A stretch of 64,000 bases of DNA from Duganella sp. 1224 (GCF_013408245.1 NZ_JACBYS010000003.1:310001-374000); one strand, 5' to 3'. Positions 1 through 8,764 are shown, counted from the first letter of the stretch. Notes: generated by a model from the letters alone, not told the origin. Made by a program: numbers and translations.

Positions 1-194
1 GCCAGTTGGGCGATCGTGCCTGGGAGGAACAACGTGGAAGAGGAAAAATGCTCGGCATGTTGCGGATTGCAGTGCCAGCCCAGCTGGCGGCGGATTTCTT
101 CCGGCACCGGCGGCGGGCAGTGGCCAAAATCCCGCTGACGCTGCTGCATGTAAGCGCGAACCTGCTCCTTGGTCGGCTGCAAAGTGGCTGACAT
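1..194 (-). CDS. hypothetical protein, C-terminus off the window edge
   Basis: A minus-strand reading frame starts at the ATG at 194 and stays open to the left edge, giving at least 64 residues beginning MSATLQPTKEQVRAY. A good ribosome binding site (GAAGGAG) lies 7 bases before the ATG. The visible part has no signal peptide or membrane segment; it has short Pro- and Gln-rich stretches and two Cys residues. I do not recognise the family. The plus-strand frame over the same bases has no ribosome binding site and looks like a shadow. A strong palindrome at 242-271 sits just upstream and may control this gene. Confidence 0.6.
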   Translation of the reverse strand, partial: MSATLQPTKEQVRAYMQQRQRDFGHCPPPVPEEIRRQLGWHCNPQHAEHFSSSTLFLPGTIAQL

Positions 195-241
195 GCGCGC
201 ACTCCTTCGTGGAAGATGGCTAACAGTATCTTAACATGTGT

Positions 242-271
242 TGACTTATTTGATATGCATCAAATAAGTCA
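242..271. promoter_or_regulatory. perfect inverted repeat, candidate operator
   Basis: Two perfect 13-base arms (TGACTTATTTGAT and its complement) flank a 4-base centre ATGC. The element is AT-rich and has no T-run, so it looks like a dimeric repressor site rather than a terminator. It lies 47 bases before the ATG of the minus-strand gene ending at the left edge, where a promoter would be expected. The regulator is not identifiable from the window. Confidence 0.5.
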
Positions 272-344
272 GCTTATAAGTTTGTCACAGAAAACTGACG
301 ACAGACTTTCACTGCTTTAACTTCTGTTGCTGCTTTACATATCT

Positions 345-1217
345 TTACATTCGCGCCAGCGTGGCCGCCACGCTCGGGTAGCGCAGCCGCACGCCCAGTT
401 CGCGCTTGATGCGGTCGTTACGCAGGCGGCGCGACTCCGACATGAAGGACAACAGCGCCGGCGACACCACCCGCTGCAGTTCGGCGCGCGGCAGGCGTGG
501 CGGGCGCGGCAGCTGGAACGCATCGGCGACCGCATCGAAATACTGCGCCATCTTCATATCGCTGTCATCTACCGCATGGTAGGCACGGTGAGGTAGCGCA
601 CGATACAAGGCCCGCACGATGATCGCGGCCAGGTCGTCGGCATGGATGTGGTTGGTGTAGACGTCGTCGGCGTCGATCAGCGCCGGCGTGCCCTCGCGCA
701 AGCGCTTCAGCGGCAGCCGGTCGGCGCCATAGATGCCGGGCACGCGCAGGATGGACAGCGTGGCGCCGGCGCGGCACGCCCAGCGCCGCAGCGTGCGCTC
801 GGCATCCACCCGCCGCAACGCCCGGGCGTTGCGCGGCGCCACCGGCCGGCTCTCGTCGAACAGCGCGCCGCCGCAATCGCCATAGACGCCCGTGGTACTG
901 ATATACACCACCTTGCCGCCGGCCGGCAGCACCGCCGTCAGATTGCGGGTGCGCGTGTCCAGCACGCCATCGGCCGGCGGCGGCGCCAGGTGCACCACCC
1001 ACGGCGCCAGCCCGTCCAGCCGGCGCAGCGTGGCCGGCTGGTCGAGGTCGATGACCAGCGGCACGGCGCCGGCGGCCCGCAGTTCGGCGCGGCGCCCGGC
1101 CTGGCTGGTGGTGGCAAACACGCGGAAATGGCGGGCCAGCAAGGGCAGCAGCCGCATGCCGACGTCGCCGCAGCCCACGATCAGCAGGCGCGGGCGGTGG
1201 AAGTTGGAGGTTTTCAT
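345..1217 (-). CDS. NAD-dependent epimerase/dehydratase family protein (SDR)
   Basis: A 290-residue extended short-chain dehydrogenase/reductase-like protein. The N-terminus has a Rossmann strand and the dinucleotide motif GCGDVG at about residues 15-20. The middle has STTGVYGD, the position of the SDR active site, but the usual Tyr-x3-Lys is not evident (the Tyr is followed by GDCG). This resembles the YeeZ-like atypical SDR group, whose substrate is unknown. NAD(P) binding is likely; enzyme activity is less certain. It is transcribed away from the glyoxalase gene and stands alone. Confidence 0.85.
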   Translation of the reverse strand: MKTSNFHRPRLLIVGCGDVGMRLLPLLARHFRVFATTSQAGRRAELRAAGAVPLVIDLDQPATLRRLDGLAPWVVHLAPPPADGVLDTRTRNLTAVLPAGGKVVYISTTGVYGDCGGALFDESRPVAPRNARALRRVDAERTLRRWACRAGATLSILRVPGIYGADRLPLKRLREGTPALIDADDVYTNHIHADDLAAIIVRALYRALPHRAYHAVDDSDMKMAQYFDAVADAFQLPRPPRLPRAELQRVVSPALLSFMSESRRLRNDRIKRELGVRLRYPSVAATLARM

Positions 1218-1334
1218 GCCGCGATTGTAAGGGACATTATCAACGCCGCGTTGAAACAGTTAGCGTTCCCGGCCAGTCCCCAGCCGCGCCCCCTTCTGCC
1301 ACACTGCCGCCATCGACATTTGCTGGAGAACACC

Positions 1335-1754
1335 ATGAAATACCTGCACACCATGGTCCGCGTGGCCGACCTGGCGCAATCGCTGGGCTTTTACCGCGAC
1401 GCCCTCGGCCTGGAAGTGGTGCACCAGATCAACGTGCCGGCCGGCCGCTACACGCTGATTTACCTGGCCGCGCCGGGCGACCGCGAGGCCCAGGTCGAGC
1501 TGACCCACAACTGGGACGAGCACGCCTACAGCGGCGGCCGCAACTTCGGCCACCTGGCGTATTCGGTGCCGGACATCTACGCCGCCACCCAGCGCCTGCT
1601 CGACCATGGCGTCACCATCAGCCGGCCGCCGCGCGACGGCTACATGGCCTTCGTGCGCTCGCCGGACGGCATCTCGGTCGAGCTGCTGCAGGAGGGCCGG
1701 CCGCTGCCGCCGGCCGAGCCGTGGGTATCGATGCCGAATGTCGGCAGCTGGTAA
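1335..1754 (+). CDS. gloA: lactoylglutathione lyase (glyoxalase I)
   Basis: A 139-residue single-domain vicinal-oxygen-chelate protein that converts the hemithioacetal of methylglyoxal and glutathione to S-lactoylglutathione in the cytoplasm. It opens MKYLHTMVRVADLAQS (metal-ligand His at residue 5), continues FYRDALGLEVV, has the QVELTHNWD segment with the conserved Glu, and ends with SPDGISVELLQ, the last metal-ligand Glu. Length fits bacterial Ni/Co-type GloA. The start at 1335 has GGAGA 5 bases upstream; the longer upstream frame overlaps the epimerase in antisense and is not coding. The next gene follows 10 bases later, probably co-transcribed. Confidence 0.93.
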   Translation: MKYLHTMVRVADLAQSLGFYRDALGLEVVHQINVPAGRYTLIYLAAPGDREAQVELTHNWDEHAYSGGRNFGHLAYSVPDIYAATQRLLDHGVTISRPPRDGYMAFVRSPDGISVELLQEGRPLPPAEPWVSMPNVGSW

Positions 1755-1764
1755 GGAGGCGTCC

Positions 1765-2568
1765 ATGGACTATCCCCACCACACCGTGGCCGAGCTGACC
1801 GGCTCGCTGCCAATGGGCGGCGCGGTGGCGCGCACGCCGGTGCACGCCTTCCGCCAGCTGCCGCCGGCCCTGCAACTGCAGGCGCGGCCGGCATTGCGGC
1901 AACAGCGGCGCGACATCGATCTGGGCGGCCTGCTGGCCTTTGAAATCGACAACGTGCTGACGCCGGACGAGGCCGACGCGCTGGTCGCCTGGTCGGAGCA
2001 GCTGGGCTACCGCAGCGAGGCGCCCGGCATCAGCACCCCGCCCGGCATGCGCATGAACAAGACCGTGCACTGGGTGGCGGACCAAACGCTGCTGGGGCCG
2101 ATCTATCAACGCCTGGCCGCGCTGCTGCCGGCCGAGATCGACGGCGTGCCGCTGCATCCCGAACTGAGCCACCGCATCAATATGTACCGCTATGACGCCG
2201 ACGACGTCTTCAACCGCCACCTGGACGGCGACTGGCCCGGCTACGGCCTGAGCGCCGACCGCCAGCGCATGGACACCTGGGACGGCCTGCGCTCGCGCCT
2301 GACCATGCTGCTGTACCTGAACGATGCCGGCGACGGCGTCAACGGCGGCGCCACCCGCCTGTACGGGCGCGACGGCAAGGTGGTCGACGTCCAGCCGCGC
2401 AAGGGCGCGGCCCTGTTTTTCCGGCATGGCTTTTCCACCGATTCGGTGTCGCACGCCGGCACGCGGGTGGGCGCGGGCCGGCCCAAGTACGTGGCGCGCA
2501 TCAACGTCATGTACCACGAATCGGCCTTGCGCCCGCCACAGCGGCGGCCGGCCGAACCCGCCGACTAA
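1765..2568 (+). CDS. 2-oxoglutarate/Fe(II)-dependent oxygenase (prolyl 4-hydroxylase-like)
   Basis: A 267-residue protein with the double-stranded beta-helix signature of 2OG-Fe(II) oxygenases. The first two iron ligands are in FNRHLDGDW (His-x-Asp), the third is the His in DSVSHAGTRV, and a basic residue in the following GRPKYVARIN segment can bind 2-oxoglutarate. An AAGGAGG ribosome binding site is 5 bases before the ATG at 1765. It follows gloA by 10 bases, so the two are probably one transcript. The substrate cannot be read from sequence. Confidence 0.85.
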   Translation: MDYPHHTVAELTGSLPMGGAVARTPVHAFRQLPPALQLQARPALRQQRRDIDLGGLLAFEIDNVLTPDEADALVAWSEQLGYRSEAPGISTPPGMRMNKTVHWVADQTLLGPIYQRLAALLPAEIDGVPLHPELSHRINMYRYDADDVFNRHLDGDWPGYGLSADRQRMDTWDGLRSRLTMLLYLNDAGDGVNGGATRLYGRDGKVVDVQPRKGAALFFRHGFSTDSVSHAGTRVGAGRPKYVARINVMYHESALRPPQRRPAEPAD

Positions 2569-2570
2569 GG

Positions 2571-2576
2571 TAAAAT
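2571..2576 (+). promoter_or_regulatory. candidate -10 box
   Basis: TAAAAT sits 31 bases before the ATG of the ferredoxin-reductase gene and just after the oxygenase stop codon. It suggests a separate promoter for the downstream gene. No convincing -35 box is visible. Confidence 0.35.
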
Positions 2577-2607
2577 ACCGGGTTTGATGCCACCTGCTTG
2601 ATATCGT

Positions 2608-3633
2608 ATGACGTTTCACATCACTGTACAGCCCAGCGGCCACCAATTCAGCTGCGAGGAAGACGAAACCATCCTGACGGCCGCCATGCGCGCCGGCGTC
2701 GGCCTGCCGTACGGCTGCAAGAACGGCGCCTGCAGCTCCTGCAAGGGCAAGGTCCTGTCCGGCGACATCACCCACAAGCCGCACCAGGAGCGCGCCCTGC
2801 CCAAGGAGGAGGAAGCCAATGGCATGTCGCTGTTCTGCTGCGCCATCCCGCACAGCGACGTGGTGATCGAAGCGCGCGAGGTGGCCGGCAGCGACGACTA
2901 CCCGATCCGCAAGATGCCGTCGCGCGTGTCGACGCTGGAAAAAGTGGCGGCCGACGTCATCGTCATGACGCTGCAACTGCCGGCCAACGAAACGCTGAAG
3001 TTCCGCGCCGGCCAGTACATCGAATTCATGCTCAAGGACGGCAAGCGCCGCAGCTACAGCCTGGCCACCGCGCCGGACCTGGGCCAGCCGCTGACGCTGC
3101 ACATCCGCCACCTGCCGGGCGGCCTGTTTACCGACCAGGTGTTCACCACCATGAAGGAGCGCGACATCCTGCGCTTCGAGGGCCCGATGGGCACCTTCTT
3201 CGTGCGCGAGGACAGCGACAAGCCGATGGTGCTGCTGGCCTCCGGCACCGGCTTCGCGCCGATCAAGGCCATCGTCGAGCACCTGCGCGCGCAGGGCTCG
3301 TCCCGCCAGATGACGCTGTACTGGGGCGGCCGCCGGCCGCAGGATATCTACATGGACGCGCTGTGCCGCGAGTGGGCCGCCAGCATGCCGAACTTCAGCT
3401 ACGTGCCGGTGCTGTCCAACCTGCTGCCGGAAGACCACTGGGCCGGCCGCACCGGCTACGTGCACCAGGCGGTGATGGCCGACCTGCCGGACCTGTCCGG
3501 CCACCAGGTCTACGCCTGCGGCGCGCCGGTCATGGTGGAGTCGGCCAAGGCCGACTTTGTCGCGCGCTGCGGCCTGCCGGAGGAAGAGTTCTACGCCGAC
3601 GCCTTCACCTCCGAGGCCGACATCCACCAATAA
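2608..3633 (+). CDS. ascD: 2Fe-2S ferredoxin/FAD/NAD(P)H oxidoreductase (CDP-6-deoxy-delta-3,4-glucoseen reductase-like)
   Basis: A 341-residue electron-transfer protein. Residues 1-90 are a plant-type ferredoxin domain with Cys ligands in YGCKNGACSSCKG and a fourth in SLFCCAIP. Residues 100-200 are an FAD-binding barrel with the RRSYSLATAP motif. Residues 205-341 are the NAD(P)H domain with LASGTGFAPIKAI and the terminal YACGAPVMVESA segment. In betaproteobacteria this architecture is usually named CDP-6-deoxy-delta-3,4-glucoseen reductase, but no dideoxysugar genes are nearby, so the real role is more likely a general reductase partner. The symbol follows common annotation only. Confidence 0.85.
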   Translation: MTFHITVQPSGHQFSCEEDETILTAAMRAGVGLPYGCKNGACSSCKGKVLSGDITHKPHQERALPKEEEANGMSLFCCAIPHSDVVIEAREVAGSDDYPIRKMPSRVSTLEKVAADVIVMTLQLPANETLKFRAGQYIEFMLKDGKRRSYSLATAPDLGQPLTLHIRHLPGGLFTDQVFTTMKERDILRFEGPMGTFFVREDSDKPMVLLASGTGFAPIKAIVEHLRAQGSSRQMTLYWGGRRPQDIYMDALCREWAASMPNFSYVPVLSNLLPEDHWAGRTGYVHQAVMADLPDLSGHQVYACGAPVMVESAKADFVARCGLPEEEFYADAFTSEADIHQ

Positions 3634-3655
3634 CAGCATCCAACCCGCCGGGCCC

Positions 3656-3689
3656 TCGGGATGCGGAGTCCCGGGGCTCCGCATCCCGA
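3656..3689 (+). terminator. stem-loop between reductase and MFS genes
   Basis: Perfect 13-base arms (TCGGGATGCGGAG at 3656-3668 and its complement at 3677-3689) enclose an 8-base loop. There is no T-run on the plus strand, and the MFS gene starts 9 bases later. It could attenuate read-through or occlude translation of the MFS gene rather than terminate. Confidence 0.5.
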
Positions 3690-3697
3690 AAGCCCCA

Positions 3698-4933
3698 ATG
3701 TCAGACAGTTCCCGCAACGGTTTCAGCGTCCTGCGCCACCGCAATTTCACCCTCTACCTGTCCGCCCGCACGCTGGCCACGCTGGCCGTGCAGATGCAAA
3801 ACGTCGCCATCGGCTGGCAAGTCTATTCGCTGACGCACAATGTGTTCGACCTGGGCCTGATCGGCCTGTCGCAATTCCTGCCCTTCCTGCTGCTGATCCT
3901 CATCGCCGGCCATGCCGCCGACCGCTATGACCGCCGCAACCTGATCGCGCTGACGCTGGGCGCCCAGCTGCTGTGCGGGCTGATGCTGCTGGGCTTCACC
4001 TACACCGGCCTGCGCGCTGTGTGGCCGGTGTTCGCGGTGCTGGCGGTGTATGGCAGCGCGCGCGCCTTCATGGGGCCGGCCACGCAGGCGATCCTGGTCA
4101 ACCTGGTGCCGCAGGAGAGCTTCAGCAAGGCGGTGGCGCTGAGTTCGTCCAGCTTCCACGTCGCCGTCATCATGGGGCCGACGCTGGGCGGCCTGTTCTA
4201 CCTGGCCGGGCCGAAAACGGTCTATATGATTTCGTCGACGCTGCTGTTGCTGGCGGTGGTCATGATGTGCATGGTGAAGTCGGTCAAGCAGGCCAGCGCC
4301 AGCGGCCCGGCCTCGTGGCACACGGTGCTGGAGGGCCTGCGCTTCGTGTGGAACAAGAAAGTGGTGCTGGGGGCGATTTCGCTCGACCTGTTCGCCGTGC
4401 TGTTCGGCGGCGCCACCGCGCTGCTGCCGGCGCTGGCGCACGACGTGCTGCACGTCGGGCCGGGCGGCCTGGGCGCCTTGCGCAGCGCGCCGGGCATCGG
4501 CGCGGCGCTGTGCTCGATCGTGCTGGCCTTCTTCCCGATCACGCGCCGGGTCGGCGCCTGGATGCTGGGCGGCGTGGCGGTGTTCGGCCTCGGCACCCTC
4601 GTGCTGGGCGCCACCACCACCTTCGCCATCGCGCTGGTGTCGCTGTTCCTGATGGGTGCCGGCGACATGATCAGCGTCTACGTGCGCCACCTGCTGGTGC
4701 AGTACGAAACGCCGGACGAAATCCGCGGCCGCGTCAGCGCCGTCAACTCGGTGTTCATCGGCGCGTCCAACGAACTGGGCGAATTTGAATCCGGCCTCAC
4801 CGCCGGCTGGATGGGCCTGACGCGCGCGGTGCTGTTCGGCGGCGCCGCCACGCTGGCCGTGGTGGGCGCGTGGACCGTGCTGTTCCCGGTGCTGTCGCGC
4901 ATGGACCGTTTCCCGCACGAGGAGAAAAAATGA
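3698..4933 (+). CDS. MFS transporter, EntS-like
   Basis: A 411-residue inner-membrane protein with about 12 hydrophobic segments. It starts MSDSSRNGFSVLRHRNF and has the MFS loop motif GHAADRYDRRN after the second helix, typical of the enterobactin exporter (EntS)/MFS_3 group, which are drug or siderophore exporters. The ATG at 3698 was chosen because upstream codons in the frame overlap the reductase gene and the hairpin. Its TGA overlaps the next start as ATGA, so translation of the two is coupled. Substrate unknown. Confidence 0.85.
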   Translation: MSDSSRNGFSVLRHRNFTLYLSARTLATLAVQMQNVAIGWQVYSLTHNVFDLGLIGLSQFLPFLLLILIAGHAADRYDRRNLIALTLGAQLLCGLMLLGFTYTGLRAVWPVFAVLAVYGSARAFMGPATQAILVNLVPQESFSKAVALSSSSFHVAVIMGPTLGGLFYLAGPKTVYMISSTLLLLAVVMMCMVKSVKQASASGPASWHTVLEGLRFVWNKKVVLGAISLDLFAVLFGGATALLPALAHDVLHVGPGGLGALRSAPGIGAALCSIVLAFFPITRRVGAWMLGGVAVFGLGTLVLGATTTFAIALVSLFLMGAGDMISVYVRHLLVQYETPDEIRGRVSAVNSVFIGASNELGEFESGLTAGWMGLTRAVLFGGAATLAVVGAWTVLFPVLSRMDRFPHEEKK

Positions 4934-5595
4934 GCTTGCGTATCCGTTGGCCCGCCATCATCCACAGCCGTCCGCACCTGAGCATGGCGATTGTGGCCGG
5001 CATCATCGCCGCGCCGTTTTTCCCGGACAACTGGCCATGGCTGACGCGCCTGATGGCGTCGTGGGATGTGCTGGTATGGACCTACATCGCCACCATGGGC
5101 TGGATGATGGCCAAGGCCGACCACCACGACATCAAGCGCGCCGCCGCGCGCCAGGATGAAAAAGGGCCGGTGATCCTGTCGGTGCTGTCGCTGGCGGTGC
5201 TGGCCAGCCTGGCGGCCATCGTCTCGCAACTGGCCACCACCAAGAACCTGCCGGACGAAACGCTGACGCTGCGCTACGCGCTGGCGGTGCTGACACTGGT
5301 CGGCTCGTGGTTCATGGTCGGCATCATGTTCTGTTCGCACTACGCGCACCTGTACTACACCAACGACAGCGACGACAAGGCGCTCGGCTTCCCGGACGGC
5401 GACCTGGTGCCGAATTACTGGGACTTCCTGTACTTCTCGTTCACCATCAGCGTGGCGGTGCAGACCTCGGACGTGGCGGTGCGCACGCGCGAGCTGCGCC
5501 AGGTGGTGCTGGGCCAGTCGGTGCTGTGCTTCTTCTACAACCTGGCCATCCTCGGTTTGTCGATCAACATCGCCGCCTCCTTGCTCAACGGCTAG
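4930..5595 (+). CDS. DUF1345 domain-containing membrane protein
   Basis: A 221-residue integral membrane protein with about five hydrophobic segments. The C-terminal half (HYAHLYY..., then WDFLYFSFTISVAVQTSDV and the final helix) matches my recollection of DUF1345 proteins. The start overlaps the stop of the MFS gene (ATGA), with a GGAG site inside the end of that gene. The function of DUF1345 is unknown; tight coupling to an exporter suggests a shared stress or transport role, which is inference. Confidence 0.8.
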   Translation: MSLRIRWPAIIHSRPHLSMAIVAGIIAAPFFPDNWPWLTRLMASWDVLVWTYIATMGWMMAKADHHDIKRAAARQDEKGPVILSVLSLAVLASLAAIVSQLATTKNLPDETLTLRYALAVLTLVGSWFMVGIMFCSHYAHLYYTNDSDDKALGFPDGDLVPNYWDFLYFSFTISVAVQTSDVAVRTRELRQVVLGQSVLCFFYNLAILGLSINIAASLLNG

Positions 5596-5615
5596 AAAGC
5601 ATGGTCAGATCAAGT

Positions 5616-5644
5616 GGACGTTAAGCAATTAACGCCCACTTAAG
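5616..5644 (+). terminator. imperfect stem-loop after DUF1345 gene
   Basis: AGTGGACGTTAA and TTAACGCCCACT pair with one mismatch across a short loop, 20 bases after the DUF1345 stop. There is no strong T-run, so this is a possible weak terminator. Confidence 0.35.
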
Positions 5645-5691
5645 CCTGGAAGGAGTAAGATGGTCTCGCAGTCAAACAACAGGAGCAAGCT

Positions 5692-6063
5692 ATGCAAATC
5701 CAAGTGAATACCGATAAAACCATCACTCATCACGCTGGCCTGGACGACCATGTCCAAACCGTTGTGAGCAATGCCCTCCACCGCTTCGGCGAGCAGATCA
5801 CGCGCGTTGAAGTCCATCTGAGCGACAACCTGGGCCAGAAATCGGCCGATGGCGAAACCCGCTGCCTGATGGAAGCCCGTCTCACCGGCCTGCAGCCGAT
5901 TGCCGTCAGCGACCACGCGGCCACGCTGCACCAGGCCATCAGCGGCGCCACCGACAAGCTGAAACGCGCTATCGATAGCGCCGTCGGCAAGCTGCACGAC
6001 AACAAGCGCCATGCCGAAGGCGTGGCGGCCGTGTCGGCCGCCGTCGCCAACGCTGACGAGTAA
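5692..6063 (+). CDS. HPF/RaiA family ribosome-associated protein
   Basis: A 123-residue protein with the ribosome hibernation factor fold. It opens MQIQVNTDKTITHHAGLDDHV, then TRVEVHLSDN for the second strand, and a long amphipathic helix LKRAIDSAVGKLHDN near the end. Such proteins bind the 30S decoding region and limit translation in stationary phase. It has the length of a short HPF and no long-form dimerisation tail. The gene has its own leader with an AGGAGCAAGCT site before the ATG. It may be a paralogue rather than the main hpf, which usually sits next to rpoN. Confidence 0.8.
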   Translation: MQIQVNTDKTITHHAGLDDHVQTVVSNALHRFGEQITRVEVHLSDNLGQKSADGETRCLMEARLTGLQPIAVSDHAATLHQAISGATDKLKRAIDSAVGKLHDNKRHAEGVAAVSAAVANADE

Positions 6064-6088
6064 TCCCCGCCGCGGGGCTGGCGCGCCA

Positions 6089-6868
6089 TCAGCGTTGCGC
6101 CAGCTCCCGCAGGTAGCGCAAGCCTTGCAGCGCACGGCTGCCATACCACGACATCATCTCCCCATCCACCAGCAGCACCGGCTTGCCGATCTGCCGCTCC
6201 AGCACATCCGCATGCGCTTCGGTGAACCGGTACGGCTCGCTCGACAGCAGCACGCCATCCACGCTGTCAATCAACTGGCGCGACCAGCGGAATGCCGGAT
6301 AGCGCTCCTCGCCCAAGTCCGGCACGCTCCAGCCGATTTCGGCCAGCATGCGCGCGATGTAGGTGTCGCTCGAGATCGTCATCCACGGGTCCTGCCAGAC
6401 GCAGTACAGCATGGTTTGCGGCGGCCCCTTGGGCGCGGCTTTCAGCAACGCGTACTCTTGCTCGAACGCCGCGCACCACTCTTCCGCCTGGCGCTGGCGG
6501 CAGAACACGCCGCCCATCAGCCGCGCCAGCGCCACGTTGTCGTATGGCCGCAGCGGATGCGTGACCACCAGGTTAGGCACGAACTCGGCCAGCGCGTCGG
6601 CGGTCGGCTTTTCGTTTTCGTCGATATTGAGCACGACGTGCGTCGGCGCCAGCGCGCGGATCTTGTCCAGGTTGACGTCCTTGGTGCCGCCGACCTTGGG
6701 GATGTCCTGCACCACCTCCCACGGATGGATGCAGAACCCGGTGCGCCCGACCACCTGCGCCGCCAGGCCGAGATCGCACAGCAGCTCGGTGATCGAGGGC
6801 ACCAGCGAGACGATGCGCGCGTGCGGATCGGGTTGGTGGGCGGTGCCCAGCGCGTCGATAAAGCTCAT
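6089..6868 (-). CDS. cobalamin-binding (BtuF-like) protein without signal peptide
   Basis: A 259-residue protein of the helical-backbone metal-receptor family. It has RIVSLVPSITELLCDLGLA at about residues 18-36, the standard opening of BtuF/FecB-type binding proteins, and VVGRTGFCIHPW, typical of a soluble cobalamin-binding branch in proteobacteria. No signal peptide is visible, so it is probably cytoplasmic and not an ABC transporter subunit; no permease or ATPase genes adjoin. It diverges from the cyclase gene. Family call is firm, ligand is inferred. Confidence 0.8.
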   Translation of the reverse strand: MSFIDALGTAHQPDPHARIVSLVPSITELLCDLGLAAQVVGRTGFCIHPWEVVQDIPKVGGTKDVNLDKIRALAPTHVVLNIDENEKPTADALAEFVPNLVVTHPLRPYDNVALARLMGGVFCRQRQAEEWCAAFEQEYALLKAAPKGPPQTMLYCVWQDPWMTISSDTYIARMLAEIGWSVPDLGEERYPAFRWSRQLIDSVDGVLLSSEPYRFTEAHADVLERQIGKPVLLVDGEMMSWYGSRALQGLRYLRELAQR

Positions 6869-6924
6869 GTTGTATCCAGTCGGTTGCGATGCCGTTATTG
6901 AACCACGCCGCCAGCGTTTTCGGA

Positions 6925-6930
6925 TATGAT
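6925..6930 (+). promoter_or_regulatory. candidate -10 box for the diguanylate cyclase
   Basis: TATGAT in the divergent region, 45 bases before the proposed TTG start at 6976. A start at the ATG at 6889 would lie upstream of this box, which argues for the later start. Confidence 0.4.
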
Positions 6931-6975
6931 AATTCCAGAACTATTGATTGCCTTTTGGCATCCTGCGAGACACCT

Positions 6976-7944
6976 TTGAAAGAATTCAGCACATTCGGCA
7001 CATCCGGTTACCAGGTCAGCGATCTGCAGATGCTGCGCAACTCGGATGACGATGCCGCCGTCGCCAGACTGCTGGCCCACTGCCCGATCATGCTGCTGGA
7101 CGCCGGCGAGGCGATCACCGAGTCCAACCGCGCGCGCCTGTACATCCTGCTGCGCGGCGCGCTGTCGGTGGCCAGCGATACCCGCACCGGCATGGCCGAC
7201 GGCACGGTCAGCAAGATCCTGCCGGGCGAAAGCGTGGGCGAGCAGTCGGTGCTGGATGAGGAGGCCAATCTGTCGAGCATCACGGCGCTGGAGGAAAGCG
7301 AGGTGCTGGTGATCGAGGCCGACCTGGTATGGCAGCTCATTGATGAGTCGAACGTGCTGGCGCGCAATCTGTTGCGGCTGCTGTCGTTCCGCATCCGCGC
7401 CGCCAACGCGCAACTGCGGCGGCGGCAGAAATTGGGCGAGTTCTACCGCCAGCTGTCGATGATCGATGGTCTGACCGGCTTGTACAACCGCGCCTGGCTC
7501 AACGATTTGTTGCCGACCATGGTGGCCACCGCGCACGGCTCCAACGCGCCGCTGGCGCTGATCATGATCGATCTGGATCACTTCAAGAAATTCAATGACA
7601 CCCATGGCCACCTGGCCGGCGACGAGGCCTTGCGCGCGGCGGCGCAGGTGTTGAGCGGGGCGCTGCGGCCGACCGATTTTGCGGTGCGCTACGGTGGCGA
7701 GGAAATGATGGTGTTGTTGCCGGATACCAGCGACAAGGTGGCGGTGGCGGTGGCCGAGCGCTTGTGCGAGCGCATGCGGCAGGCAAAGGTGTTTGCCGAC
7801 ATGCGCCAGCCGTTGCCGCATATCACGGCGTCGCTGGGGGTTGCGGTGCTGCGGCCGCAGCAGAATGAGCATGATCTGATCGCGGCGGCCGACGCCGCGC
7901 TGTACCGCGCCAAGGAACTGGGCCGCGACCAGGTCGCGGCCTGA
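6976..7944 (+). CDS. cyclic-nucleotide-binding-like plus GGDEF diguanylate cyclase
   Basis: A protein of about 322 residues. The N-terminal part (about 20-150) looks like a cNMP-binding beta-roll (LYILLRGALSVAS..., LPGESVGEQSVLDEEANL). Residues from about 160 form a GGDEF domain with MIDGLTGLYNRAWL, MIDLDHFKKFNDTHGH and the active-site loop YGGEEM, so it should make cyclic di-GMP from two GTP. No inhibitory-site RxxD is seen before the loop. I chose TTG at 6976 (GAGA 5 bases upstream, after a -10 box); the ATG at 6889 and ATG at 7030 are alternatives. Confidence 0.85.
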   Translation: MKEFSTFGTSGYQVSDLQMLRNSDDDAAVARLLAHCPIMLLDAGEAITESNRARLYILLRGALSVASDTRTGMADGTVSKILPGESVGEQSVLDEEANLSSITALEESEVLVIEADLVWQLIDESNVLARNLLRLLSFRIRAANAQLRRRQKLGEFYRQLSMIDGLTGLYNRAWLNDLLPTMVATAHGSNAPLALIMIDLDHFKKFNDTHGHLAGDEALRAAAQVLSGALRPTDFAVRYGGEEMMVLLPDTSDKVAVAVAERLCERMRQAKVFADMRQPLPHITASLGVAVLRPQQNEHDLIAAADAALYRAKELGRDQVAA

Positions 7945-8077
7945 CCGTGATGCCGGCCGCCGGTGCGCTGCCTCAGCATGGGCACCGGCCTTCGCCGGTG
8001 CGACGGCCGGTGACGGCGGCGCGGTCACGCAGGTGCGAGCGCGGGTGTTTGCCGGCGCCCTGCGTGCGGGCGCTGCG

Positions 8078-8701
8078 TCAGGCGGCTTGGGCCGTCTTGT
8101 TGGTGCCGATCGTGGCGCTGGCGCTGCTGCTGGCGCTCGCGCTGCCCTCCGCCGCGCCGTCCGCCTTCGGCTGGTGCGCCGCGATGAAATCGGCATAGCC
8201 CTTCTGCACCAGCTCGTACGTCTTGTCGATATTGGACGCAATGTCGCCGTTCAGCACGTTCAGCCCCTGCAGCACCTCGCGCGCCTCCTTGAAGCCGCGT
8301 TCCATGCCGGATTTGATGGTATCCATGAACTTGTTGAGCAACTCGCCCTCGTCCTCGCCCGGATGCTGCTGCTTGTACGCTTCGAAAAATCCGGTGGACA
8401 AGGATACAATGCGGCCGGCGGTGCCTTCCGGGGTATTATCCTGCGACATGGCGTTCTGGATCGCGTCATCGCCGTAACCATCGTTCTTGAGCGCCTCGTT
8501 AATGCCGGTCAGCGCGGTTTTCAGCACCACCGACAGCGGTTCGTTCGAAGAATTGATCGATACCGACAGCGAAGCCTGTACGATGGAGGCATTCAGCTCC
8601 GCCTTGGCCTTGGCCGACGCCGACACCGGCTTGTCGTCCTTGGACTGAACCTGGGTAGCGGCATTGGTATTGCTTGAAGTAACCGATACGGGAGTAGCCA
8701 T
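8078..8701 (-). CDS. DUF5610 domain-containing protein
   Basis: A 207-residue soluble protein beginning MATPVSVTSSNTNAATQ, Ser/Ala/Asn-rich at both ends and with a helical middle (SVVLKTALTGINEALK..., ESGMERGFKEAREVLQGL-like helices at about 70-175). This central pattern is what I recall as DUF5610, found in proteobacteria and of unknown role. The start at 8701 has GAGGAGC upstream. It is divergent from sbcB with 63 bases between. No signal peptide or membrane segment. The 685-residue frame extending upstream through sbcB in antisense is a shadow. Confidence 0.75.
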   Translation of the reverse strand: MATPVSVTSSNTNAATQVQSKDDKPVSASAKAKAELNASIVQASLSVSINSSNEPLSVVLKTALTGINEALKNDGYGDDAIQNAMSQDNTPEGTAGRIVSLSTGFFEAYKQQHPGEDEGELLNKFMDTIKSGMERGFKEAREVLQGLNVLNGDIASNIDKTYELVQKGYADFIAAHQPKADGAAEGSASASSSASATIGTNKTAQAA

Positions 8702-8764
8702 GATGTTGCTCCTCATTGAACACGCTGCAATTATCGGCAGTTTTTTAAATTTCTGTAGCACCCT

